Source: Bacteroidetes bacterium UBA7368
GTDB taxonomy: Bacteria > Bacteroidota > Rhodothermia > Rhodothermales > UBA10348
Assembly (NCBI GenBank): GCA_002469915.1
Contig: DKOG01000142.1
Location: 1 to 15,662, forward strand
DNA length: 15,662 nt
Direction: 5' to 3'
Shown one piece after another: positions 1 to 7,031 of the stretch. Position numbers and translations under genes: made by a program. Position 1 is the stretch's first letter, and each line of letters opens with the position of its first letter. The notes below the pieces were generated by a model. It had not been told where the DNA came from. It made no database searches and was given only the letters and a program-made list of their open reading frames with translations.

Positions 1-114
1 AGCTTTAAAACAAGTCGGGTGCGATTGGACAGAATGAGACTGTGTGTCGCGACGGACTGGGTAGAGATGTTCGAAAAGGCGCTGGGCGCAGGTCAACGAC
101 CCTCTGCAGCTTAA
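1..114 (+). CDS. Possible C-terminal tail of a gene cut by the left edge
   Basis: Frame 1 of the + strand is open from the first base to a TAA at 112-114, giving 37 residues that end in GQRPSAA. The only internal Met codons are close to the end, so any gene would begin outside the window. An open frame of this length arises by chance fairly often. The supporting hint is positional: its stop overlaps the stop of the convergent outer-membrane protein gene within a shared TTAA, the same arrangement as at 14198-14201. I do not recognise the family. Confidence 0.3.
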   Translation, partial: SFKTSRVRLDRMRLCVATDWVEMFEKALGAGQRPSAA

Positions 115-1583
115 AGGTCAGGATTAATGAGCAAGGAAGTGACATTCCTGCTGGTCCAAGGGAGCTGCTCCAATTCGGATTCAATCAGCACTTTGGGAAT
201 ACCTGATCGTACTCTGCTCGAAGAGATGCCTAGATTGAGGTAGTATTGAATAACACTAGCTGTCCGTTCTGAAGCTAACTCCTCGGCATTACGCTCATTG
301 TCTATGGCGGCGCCATATACCTCTATCATGCGATCCGTACAGGCGCTGGAGGCCGTCATGTTACTCCGAAGTAGCTGCCTCATTTCCAGAGTGAGCTCTG
401 CCGAATTACGCTTAAAGTAGACGGTAGAAAGTGGAGGGAGGTCGGCACATACATCACTTTGTATCAAAATAGACTGACTGAACTGAGCAGAATGTTCTGG
501 ATTCGAAACGCTGAGCGTAATTCTGAAGCCGCCTGGTTGGCTGTAGGAGTGAGACGTTTCGCATTCATCGGATGCCCCTCCATCGCCAAACGTCCAGGTA
601 CACGTAAAATCATTACCGCGGATAACTGGGGTCAATGAAACGCTCTCTTTAACCCGGGGGGAGGTAGGGACGTTAGATACCGAAATAATGGTCACCGGAG
701 CGTAGGTTTGCTCTACTACAACGTGGAGGTTCGCCGTAGAAGACTCCTTGGCATTTGAAACCAGTGCTTTTACTTGGTAGGTTCCCGGTTTGGTATATGC
801 ATGCCGGATGGGTTGTCCCGTTTTTTGAGATCCGTCCCCCATTTCCCATGTTGCGGTGTACTCCAGTGGATCCAGGTCAGTACTGACGGTAAATACGGCT
901 TCCGAGCCTCGACGAATCGTGCTTGGACCAGAGGCAACGATATTCCCCAATCCGGGAATCTTCTTTTTAAACGTGTATCTCAACCCCACGCTCGCACTGG
1001 TTAGTACGTCAAATTGGGTGCCGGTACCTGCCAAGTCGAGCGCGTTATCGGGATAGACATAGTGCTGTCTTAGATAGCCAAACCAATCCAATCCCAAAGC
1101 GGATACATCAAGACCAAAGCCTAGAAGTGGTCCCCATCCTTTTCTGCGCTCTTTGTTGATTTGGCCGAAAGCGACTCCCAGTCCACTGGATAGGAACGGT
1201 TTGAAGAAAAGGATGGACTGAAATCCATATCGAATTTCTGCAAGTAGGGACGTCCGCTGGTTTCTGGAGTCTTTAGAAAAAATAACCGGTAGATTCACTT
1301 CATTGGTGATGATGCCGGGATATCCACTGGTGGACCACTCTCCAACTACATTCCAATCACTATTTAGGGTGTATCCCAAGCTGAATGCTGGGCCAAAACC
1401 CAAACTGGAAAATAGGCGATCCAGTCCATTGGCATTCGCTACTTGGCGCTCGCCGATATAGGCCGTCGTTTGAAATCGTGCCTCGATAAAAAACCGATCG
1501 GATAAAATTTGTGCCGATGCCTGTGTGACAAGGGTAGCGAGAAAGCCCCAAAGTAGTATTTGGACAAATCGATAGGGAGGCAT
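111..1583 (-). CDS. Outer-membrane protein: beta-barrel-like N-terminus, two PKD domains, OmpA-like C-terminal domain
   Basis: A 490-residue exported protein. Residues 1-24 form a signal peptide ending ASA before Gln25. Residues about 26-205 are rich in alternating aromatic and glycine segments, as in an outer-membrane beta-barrel of the OmpA/porin kind. Two PKD (immunoglobulin-like) domains follow, at about 218-292 with the WEMGDG signature at 246-251 and at about 297-376 with TFGDG at 331-335. The last part, about 380-460, resembles the OmpA peptidoglycan-binding domain: a VYF strand with N393, then a helix with D428 and R440, which occupy the places of the usual peptidoglycan-contacting Asp and Arg. 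Cysteine pairs 328/341 and 379/415 could form periplasmic disulfides. The likely role is to link the outer membrane to the wall, perhaps with surface adhesion through the PKD domains. The ATG at 1583 lacks a Shine-Dalgarno site but is followed directly by the signal peptide. Family type is well supported; specific function is not known. Confidence 0.8.
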   Translation of the reverse strand: MPPYRFVQILLWGFLATLVTQASAQILSDRFFIEARFQTTAYIGERQVANANGLDRLFSSLGFGPAFSLGYTLNSDWNVVGEWSTSGYPGIITNEVNLPVIFSKDSRNQRTSLLAEIRYGFQSILFFKPFLSSGLGVAFGQINKERRKGWGPLLGFGLDVSALGLDWFGYLRQHYVYPDNALDLAGTGTQFDVLTSASVGLRYTFKKKIPGLGNIVASGPSTIRRGSEAVFTVSTDLDPLEYTATWEMGDGSQKTGQPIRHAYTKPGTYQVKALVSNAKESSTANLHVVVEQTYAPVTIISVSNVPTSPRVKESVSLTPVIRGNDFTCTWTFGDGGASDECETSHSYSQPGGFRITLSVSNPEHSAQFSQSILIQSDVCADLPPLSTVYFKRNSAELTLEMRQLLRSNMTASSACTDRMIEVYGAAIDNERNAEELASERTASVIQYYLNLGISSSRVRSGIPKVLIESELEQLPWTSRNVTSLLINPDL

Positions 1584-1627
1584 AGCGAGGGGGTTGGATG
1601 ACCTTTAAAATCGTGCAAAATGAGTTC

Positions 1628-1670
1628 GAATAAAAGAGTGCGGGCGATCCCTTTTGGGATCGCCCGCACT
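1628..1670 (-). terminator. Intrinsic terminator of the nfeD-flotillin operon
   Basis: A perfect 15-bp inverted repeat, AGTGCGGGCGATCCC at 1637-1651 and its complement at 1656-1670, encloses a TTTT loop. Read on the minus strand it is followed by CTTTTATTCG (1636 downward), a short U-rich tract. It starts 43 nt past the flotillin stop codon and lies before the outer-membrane protein start at 1583, so it separates the two transcription units. On the + strand no U tract follows. Confidence 0.85.
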
Positions 1671-1712
1671 AAGCTTCATCTAGGATGATTTAAGTTGTTT
1701 TTACGGCTTGGC

Positions 1713-2975
1713 TTATTCGCTGTCTGAAACAGACGACGAATCGGCTTGAGACTCGGCCGAAGCCTTGCTCAGCATACCAGCAATATCTATCCCTGTGGAT
1801 GCTTTCAGGCTTTCAAGTAAAGCCGGGGTAGAACCTGCAATCTGACTAAAGACAGCGGGTACTCCATTACCTGGACCACCTTGTCCACTGTCTACAACGG
1901 TCAGCTTATCAATTTTAAGATTATCTACCGTTTTGATGACCTCTTTCAGAATGTCCGGAAGCATCTGGATAAGGAATAAGCGTTCAGCGTCGGAACCAGC
2001 TTCCTTCCAAAGTTCGAGTTTCCGTGCAATTACGTTAACCTCAGCTTGACCATCTTCAAAAATGCGGGCCGCATTTCCTTTCGCAATCTCTTCCTTAGCT
2101 CGACGCTCTGCTTCAGCAGAAACTACTACTTCCGCACGCTGCCTCTTTTCAGCAAGCAATATTTCCTGCTCCGCTAACTCCTGTTCAGCAATAGCCTCTG
2201 CAACTCGGGCGGCTACTTCAATTTTTGCTTCTTCAGCACTCGCCGTAGCAGACAATTGGGCTCTCAAAATTCGAACTTCATTTTCGGCTCTGGTAATTTC
2301 GAGATCAGCTCCTGCTTCAGCCAGTCTGGCTTGTTCACGCTTCTGCGCTTCCACTACTTCTGCGGCAGCAATGATATTAGCAGTACTCTGCCGTCCGATG
2401 GCATCCAAATAGCCACGGTCGTCCTCAACACTTTGGATTTTCAGCGTATCGAGCTGAAGGCCTAGGGCTGATAAGTCATTGTCTGCTTCGTCAAGCAACT
2501 CGCGAGCAAATTTGAGTCTGTCTTCATTGACTTCTTCAGGAGTCAACGAAGCAACGACCCCACGCAGATTTCCTTCCAGCGTTTCTTTAGCAATGGTTTG
2601 GATCTCAATCAGTTCTTTTCCAAGCAGGCGCTCAACGGCATTATTTAGTTCGTGTTCGCCCGAAGAAATCTTAACGTTCGCGATAGCCCGAACCATCAGG
2701 GGAATTCCTCCTTTCGAATAGGCATTCGATACCGTAAGGTCGATCGGTATTGTATTCAGTTGAAGACGATCAACTTGTTCAATAATCGGAATGCGGAACC
2801 CTCGACCTCCTTGGACGACTCTGTATCCTACTTTTGCACCATCAGAGAGCTGACGCTTTCTCCCAGAGAAGATGAGGACTTCGTTCGGTTGACAGATTTT
2901 TAGGTTAGCTCGGATGATTCCGAGTACCGCCAGAAATCCCACGATAATAATTACGGGGATGGCTAGAAATTCCAT
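1713..2975 (-). CDS. Flotillin-like band 7/SPFH membrane scaffold protein (FloT/YqiK type)
   Basis: A 420-residue SPFH-family protein. Residues 4-22 form one hydrophobic anchor, followed by the SPFH/band 7 domain (about 26-200) with the flotillin-type opening QPNEVLIFSGRK at 29-40. Residues about 200-310 form a long Ala/Glu-rich coiled coil with repeated EA motifs typical of flotillins. The C-terminal third has a conserved helix around 315-350 and ends in a Ser/Asp-rich tail (405-420). Known family members oligomerise in the cytoplasmic membrane and organise membrane microdomains. The gene follows the NfeD-like gene on the same strand after 109 nt, and this pairing is typical of FloT with its NfeD/YuaF partner. 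The ATG at 2975 has a GAGGAG ribosome site at 2980-2985, which fixes the start. A strong terminator follows. Confidence 0.9.
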   Translation of the reverse strand: MEFLAIPVIIIVGFLAVLGIIRANLKICQPNEVLIFSGRKRQLSDGAKVGYRVVQGGRGFRIPIIEQVDRLQLNTIPIDLTVSNAYSKGGIPLMVRAIANVKISSGEHELNNAVERLLGKELIEIQTIAKETLEGNLRGVVASLTPEEVNEDRLKFARELLDEADNDLSALGLQLDTLKIQSVEDDRGYLDAIGRQSTANIIAAAEVVEAQKREQARLAEAGADLEITRAENEVRILRAQLSATASAEEAKIEVAARVAEAIAEQELAEQEILLAEKRQRAEVVVSAEAERRAKEEIAKGNAARIFEDGQAEVNVIARKLELWKEAGSDAERLFLIQMLPDILKEVIKTVDNLKIDKLTVVDSGQGGPGNGVPAVFSQIAGSTPALLESLKASTGIDIAGMLSKASAESQADSSSVSDSE

Positions 2976-2979
2976 AGTG

Positions 2980-2985
2980 CTCCTC
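2980..2985 (-). promoter_or_regulatory. Strong Shine-Dalgarno site of the flotillin gene
   Basis: GAGGAG on the minus strand, four nucleotides before the ATG that ends at 2975. It confirms this start and contrasts with most other genes in the window, which show no comparable site. Confidence 0.8.
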
Positions 2986-3084
2986 GATAAGTGTAGGTGG
3001 ATTGATCAGTTTATAATGATATAACACCGTTTCATATTGCAGAGAGTGCTCTGAATAATAGGTGCAATGAGCAGGTGTTACGAT

Positions 3085-3669
3085 TTAGTCCGGTCGAAGT
3101 ACTTCGGCAATACGCCCCTTCATTCGGACTACGACGACTTCTGCTCCTTGGTCTAGTATTTCGCTACCTCCGCCCTCAAACAATCGGGCGGTGAGTTCCA
3201 TTCGTTTTCCGCCGGCTGTAAGAAGGATTTTTCCCTTCTGCTGGCCAGCCATGGGTAGGAGGACCGTTGCCGTTTTTCCATTCAGTTCCTTCTCAGTTAC
3301 CTGACTGGAGACTTGTTCGTAGGCAAAGTTCTTGATGATAAAATTTCCTCCGAGCCCCACTAAAAGACCCGTTCCTCCTGCAAGGAGTCCGGTCAACGGC
3401 TCGGCGGTGCCAAACCATTGCAGCGTGACTCCGGTAAGGCCAAAAAACGCGGCAAATAAAAAGAGAGCTCTTAGGCTGAGTAAGTCAACAAAATCGGGGC
3501 TGCCATCTAGATCTACAGAGAAATCGCTGTCGAAATCATGATCAGCATCAACGTCTATATCATGGTCAAAATCATGATCGGCATCGTGATCCGATTCGCC
3601 GCCTCCGAATATGGAGAGCAATACAAAAAACCCGCCAACTAATAGCGAGGTGAGATAAATAGAATCCAT
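3085..3669 (-). CDS. NfeD/YqiJ-like membrane protein with OB-fold, partner of flotillin
   Basis: A 194-residue membrane protein. Hydrophobic segments lie at about 4-21, 66-84 and 92-113. Residues about 122-193 form the soluble OB-fold domain of the NfeD family, with the pattern NGKTATVLLPMAGQQKGKI at 130-148 and a closing VRMKGRIAEVL strand. Between the first and second membrane segments lies an extremely acidic, histidine-rich stretch (25-56) built from DHD, DFD and DAD units. NfeD-like proteins with OB-folds are encoded beside flotillins and are thought to act with them in membrane organisation. The flotillin gene follows downstream in the same direction. The ATG at 3669 is preceded by GAGGAGG, giving firm support for the start. 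Confidence 0.87.
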   Translation of the reverse strand: MDSIYLTSLLVGGFFVLLSIFGGGESDHDADHDFDHDIDVDADHDFDSDFSVDLDGSPDFVDLLSLRALFLFAAFFGLTGVTLQWFGTAEPLTGLLAGGTGLLVGLGGNFIIKNFAYEQVSSQVTEKELNGKTATVLLPMAGQQKGKILLTAGGKRMELTARLFEGGGSEILDQGAEVVVVRMKGRIAEVLRPD

Positions 3670-3882
3670 GGTGCGTCCTCCTCAAATACCTCCCCCACTA
3701 CGGGTAAACACCAAAAATGTTGCAATGTGAGCATGGTATATATTACATTATGAAGGTAAATTCGTATATATTAATTAATAAATAAGGCTTAGATTCATTC
3801 AGCATATTTTAATAAGGATAATGCCGGGTAAGGTATTCTGAATTGCACCCGGCGTTTCCCCAGTCGTATTTATCTTGATGTC
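3670..3882 (+). other. AT-rich intergenic region with direct repeats and one hairpin
   Basis: This gap separates the minus-strand nfeD-like gene from the + strand esterase remnant and should hold the promoter of the nfeD-flotillin unit; I could not place its elements with confidence. GTATATATTA occurs twice (3736-3745 and 3764-3773), and AATAAGG occurs twice (3781-3787 and 3811-3817). A 7-bp stem GCCGGGT/ACCCGGC (3823-3829 with 3847-3853) encloses a 17-nt loop and has no T tract, so it is not an obvious terminator. Confidence 0.5.
3677..3683 (-). promoter_or_regulatory. Strong Shine-Dalgarno site of the nfeD-like gene
   Basis: GAGGAGG on the minus strand, seven nucleotides before the ATG at 3669. 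This is the best ribosome site in the window. Confidence 0.85.
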
Positions 3883-4540
3883 ATGATGAATACACGGCAG
3901 TCTATTACTCATCTCGTATTGGTCCTGTTCGTTCTTCTTTCTGGATGCAAGCAAAGAGGGGGATCCGGGTGTTGATGAAAGACACATCATCCTGTATCAG
4001 GAAATGAACCGATTCATTTCCATCCATTTACCGGACGGGTATTCGGGTTCAGAGCCTTTGCTCCTATTGATCGCGTTTCATGGAGCAGGAGCTCTAACTT
4101 TCAAAAAGCATCAGGACTGGATCGGCAATCGGACAAACACGGTTTCATTGTGGCTTATCCTTCTGCATCTGGTTCCAACTGGGCTGAAGGGTGAAACTGT
4201 ATCCGACCTGACCTAGATGGCATCGACGATGTTGGTTTTGCCGACCAAGTAATTGACTTGATGGATGAGGAGTATGAAATCGATCGTTCACGCGTCTATG
4301 CTGCTGGATATTCCCAAGGAGGATTCTTTATTCATCGGTTGGCTTGTGAGAGGAGTAGCCAGTTTAGCGGGTTCGCAACAGTGGGTTCACTGATTTCTGA
4401 GCCCATGGCGCAAGCATGCAGCCAATCTGCAAGGAGCCCGCGTTCGGTTGCATGAAATTCAGGATGGTCCCCATGAGTGGCCTCGGGGAAGTATTGATTC
4501 GCCCTCTATACTCACTGAATTCTTTCGGTTAGATCAATAG
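3883..4540 (+). pseudogene. Decayed lipoprotein esterase, PHB-depolymerase/LpqC-like alpha/beta hydrolase
   Basis: Homologous coding sequence can be followed through several frames. It opens with ATG ATG (3883, 3886) and a lipoprotein signal peptide ending VLLSGC, then stops at TGA 3973-3975. Removing one G from the G5 run at 3958-3962 joins this to a frame reading HLPDGY and the oxyanion-type FHGAG. Adding one A to the A5 run at 4103-4107 leads on to GFIVAYPSASGSNW. An in-frame TGA at 4192-4194 then interrupts the sequence. The same frame continues with DLDGIDDVGF and the nucleophile motif GYSQGG (Ser codon 4312-4314). Near 4430 the reading jumps to another frame holding the end of the domain, with PHEWPRGS (His codon 4472-4474) and a TAG at 4538-4540. 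The segment that should carry the catalytic Asp loop is missing. Active relatives are secreted or lipid-anchored esterases. The two homopolymer shifts alone could be sequencing errors, but the nonsense codon and deletion favour a real pseudogene. Confidence 0.87.
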
Positions 4541-4546
4541 CCCCCG

Positions 4547-5710
4547 TTAACCGATAAGTGGCAACCACCCCTCGGCCACCCACAATCCCAAGAAAGTACC
4601 TACTGCGTAGCCCAGAGATCCAACTAATATCGCTGGAAGTACAAGGTCTTCACGGCCCAGACTCCGTGCGAGCGCTAGCGCAGAAGGGCCGCCGCCAACG
4701 TTTGCCTGAGATGCCACTGAGGCCACAACAGGATTAATTTTGAAAAAGTAGGCGACGGTGTACACCAGCATGCCGTGAACGGTAACGGTAATGGTGGTAA
4801 AAATGAGGAGTGATACTCCCAAGCCTCCTAATTCGGAAAGTGCGCCCACGTCGCAATACGCACCGATGACACACAGAAATAAATACACGGCAAACATCCC
4901 GGTCACCTTCAGGCCGGGAAGTCGAGAAACGCTCGGGATTTGAGCCAGAAGGAGGGCTATACCGGTAAGAATGAGGGCAGACGGAATGTCGGGAAGGAAT
5001 ATAGCAATCCGATTAGAGAGCCATACAGCACCGAACCCAAGAGCAAGTACGAGTCCAAAATCGACTGGGTGAATCGTTTCCGTGTCTTCTTCCTCTCCGG
5101 TTTTGACCTCCCCGATATAGTCCGCGATTTCAGTACCTGGCTTTCGGGGCCAGACATGAGAAATGAGGCGAGGAACGGCTAGCGTCACGATCATCCAGAC
5201 CGTAGTGATAATGTTGTCTACCACGATGGATCCCCCATAGAGAAGCCCATCTTTCATGACGTTGTACTCCAATCCCAGCGTATTGAAGTTGACGCTACCA
5301 CCCGTATAGGTACCCACAAACATGCCTCCGATGGCATAATACAAGGGGCCAATCGACTCTGACCCGTTGATGGCCCACATTCCAATAAACACGCCAATGG
5401 CGGTGGCCATTGACCCAACCAGAAACATCACAATCATCTCTTTACCGGCCCGAAAGATATTTCTGAGATTAACGGGAAGCAGCAACCAGAAAATGGCTAA
5501 AGGGGCAACGGTTGAGAAAATGAAGTCATACGCGGGTACGGGGGCAGCTTCTGTTGAGCCTGTCGGCAATAAGCCCAGATTTGCAAAAAGGGCGGTGAAC
5601 AGGATGACCAAAAGCGCCGTTCCGAAGTGTTTTAAAAATGTTTTCCGAACAAACAGTTCGGTCATCACGATAATCGCACTCAAGAACCCGATGATGTAGG
5701 TTGATTCCAT
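4547..5710 (-). CDS. DUF819 (YjcL-like) polytopic membrane protein, putative transporter
   Basis: A 387-residue inner-membrane protein with about ten or more hydrophobic segments spread over the whole length, broken by a charged cytoplasm-like loop at about 188-215. Two glycine-rich motifs typical of DUF819 are visible: GTYTGGSVNF at 133-142 and ANVGGGPSALALA at 336-348. They sit in equivalent places in the two halves, which suggests an inverted-repeat transporter fold. The substrate is not known for the family as a whole. The ATG at 5710 has no Shine-Dalgarno site, but the protein begins directly with a membrane helix. The gene converges on the esterase remnant, with 6 nt between the stops, and diverges from the moeZ-like gene across 110 nt. 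Family assignment is good; transport is inferred. Confidence 0.85.
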   Translation of the reverse strand: MESTYIIGFLSAIIVMTELFVRKTFLKHFGTALLVILFTALFANLGLLPTGSTEAAPVPAYDFIFSTVAPLAIFWLLLPVNLRNIFRAGKEMIVMFLVGSMATAIGVFIGMWAINGSESIGPLYYAIGGMFVGTYTGGSVNFNTLGLEYNVMKDGLLYGGSIVVDNIITTVWMIVTLAVPRLISHVWPRKPGTEIADYIGEVKTGEEEDTETIHPVDFGLVLALGFGAVWLSNRIAIFLPDIPSALILTGIALLLAQIPSVSRLPGLKVTGMFAVYLFLCVIGAYCDVGALSELGGLGVSLLIFTTITVTVHGMLVYTVAYFFKINPVVASVASQANVGGGPSALALARSLGREDLVLPAILVGSLGYAVGTFLGLWVAEGWLPLIG

Positions 5711-5792
5711 CCGAATATAAATTGGGACCTATTCTGTCCGTTGACGTTGAAGCGCCTCGGAAATGGGGCGCATTCTTGGCCCATTATCGGTA

Positions 5793-5818
5793 AAACATCT
5801 TCCACCCACAAACATCTT
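5793..5818 (+). repeat. Tandem 9-bp direct repeat AAACATCTT in the divergent DUF819/moeZ promoter region
   Basis: AAACATCTT occurs at 5793-5801 and again at 5810-5818, a 17-nt period with an 8-nt spacer, ending two bases before the moeZ start codon. The position between divergent genes would suit a regulator-binding site, but no known operator is recognised. Confidence 0.5.
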
Positions 5819-5820
5819 AC

Positions 5821-7002
5821 TTGAACGTGCTTTCCGCGGAAGAACGATCCAGGTACAGTCGCCATCTTTTGCTTCCTCAAGTTGGGGAGCAAGGACAGGC
5901 TCGATTAAAAGCTTCATCAGTGCTCGTTATTGGCGCGGGGGGGCTTGGTTCTCCGGTGTTGTTGTATCTGGCTGCGGCCGGAGTCGGGCGAATTGGCGTG
6001 GTAGATTTTGACGATGTCGATGTGTCCAACCTGCAGCGACAGGTGCTTTACGAAACTCAAGACGTAGGCCGCTCAAAATTGGATGTGGCCCGAGATCGTA
6101 TTCAGTCAATTAATCCCTATGTAGAATTGGATCTTTACCCGTTACGATTGACGACATCTAACGCTATTGAGATCATAGATAAGTATGATGTAGTAGCTGA
6201 TGGAACGGATAATTTCGCCACGCGCTATCTCGTCAATGATGCCTGTGTGTTGACGGGTACGCCCAATGTATTTGCCTCCATCTTTAGATTTGATGGTCAG
6301 GTTGCCATTTTTGGCGCTCCTGGTGGGCCATGTTATCGGTGCATTTTTCCAGAGCCACCGCCTCCAGAATCTGTACCTAATTGCGCGGAAGGAGGAGTGC
6401 TCGGCGTGCTCCCTGGCATGTTGGGTACGATGCAGGCGACTGAGGTGATTAAGCTATTGCTGGGGATTGGAGAGCCCTTAATTGGAAAAATGCTCATCGT
6501 CGACGCTTTGTCAATGAACTTTCGCACCTTGAAAGGTGGCAAAGATCCGGAATGTAGTCTATGCGGAGAGCGTCCAACCCAGGAAGGGTTGATCGATTAC
6601 GAAGCGTTTTGTTCTTCTCCGTCCACTGAAACCCCGACTCTCAACACCCAGCACCAAGACCATATGTTTTTTGGACCCCAAGTACCTTCGGTTTCTGTTA
6701 TTGACCTCAAGAAAAAGAAAGACGCGGGCGATGATTTTTTTCTTTTGGACGTGCGTCAGCCGGAAGAACAACAGATTTCCGATATCGGAGGCCATTTGAT
6801 TCCCATGGATCAACTGGCAGATCGATTGAGTGAACTTGAAGCCTACAGAGAGAAGGACATCATCGTCATGTGCCGGACGGGATCCCGCTCCGCTTTCGCT
6901 GTTCAATGGTTGCAGCAACAGGGTTTTAAAGGGTCTTTTAACCTCGAGGGCGGCATTGTAGCCTGGTCTCGCAAGGTGGATTCATCTGTATCTGTGTATT
7001 AA
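5821..7002 (+). CDS. moeZ: MoeB/MoeZ-type adenylyltransferase-sulfurtransferase (ThiF/E1 domain fused to rhodanese)
   Basis: A 393-residue fusion. Residues 1-250 form a ThiF/MoeB E1-like domain, with the ATP-binding GAGGLGSP at 38-45, DGTDN at 127-131, zinc pairs C171/C174 and C245/C248, and the conserved catalytic-loop Cys188. Residues about 285-390 are a rhodanese domain with active-site Cys351 in MCRTGSRS. Known relatives (MoeZ, MOCS3/Uba4) adenylate the C-terminal glycine of a ubiquitin-like sulfur carrier such as MoaD or ThiS, then transfer sulfur from the rhodanese cysteine persulfide to form a thiocarboxylate. All catalytic cysteines are present, so activity is likely. No sulfur-carrier gene lies in the window, so molybdopterin, thiamine or another pathway cannot be chosen. 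The start is TTG at 5821 (GTG 5827 is an alternative); an upstream in-frame TAA at 5791 excludes a longer form. The DUF5916 gene follows after 29 nt and may be co-transcribed. Confidence 0.9.
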   Translation: MNVLSAEERSRYSRHLLLPQVGEQGQARLKASSVLVIGAGGLGSPVLLYLAAAGVGRIGVVDFDDVDVSNLQRQVLYETQDVGRSKLDVARDRIQSINPYVELDLYPLRLTTSNAIEIIDKYDVVADGTDNFATRYLVNDACVLTGTPNVFASIFRFDGQVAIFGAPGGPCYRCIFPEPPPPESVPNCAEGGVLGVLPGMLGTMQATEVIKLLLGIGEPLIGKMLIVDALSMNFRTLKGGKDPECSLCGERPTQEGLIDYEAFCSSPSTETPTLNTQHQDHMFFGPQVPSVSVIDLKKKKDAGDDFFLLDVRQPEEQQISDIGGHLIPMDQLADRLSELEAYREKDIIVMCRTGSRSAFAVQWLQQQGFKGSFNLEGGIVAWSRKVDSSVSVY

Positions 7003-7031
7003 TTCCAATTAGAATCTCCTGTAGTCATTCG

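Noticed and set aside
2062..2412. 116-codon + strand frame, Ala/Ser rich
   Set aside because: It is antisense to the coiled-coil part of the flotillin gene; its composition mirrors the Ala/Glu codons of the real gene.
4192..4194. In-frame TGA in the esterase as a selenocysteine codon
   Set aside because: Other frameshifts and a deletion show the gene is dead, no SECIS-like hairpin was seen after it, and the position is not a known catalytic site.
6559..6918. 119-codon minus-strand frame
   Set aside because: Antisense to the moeZ rhodanese region, with no family resemblance; the + strand has all catalytic motifs.
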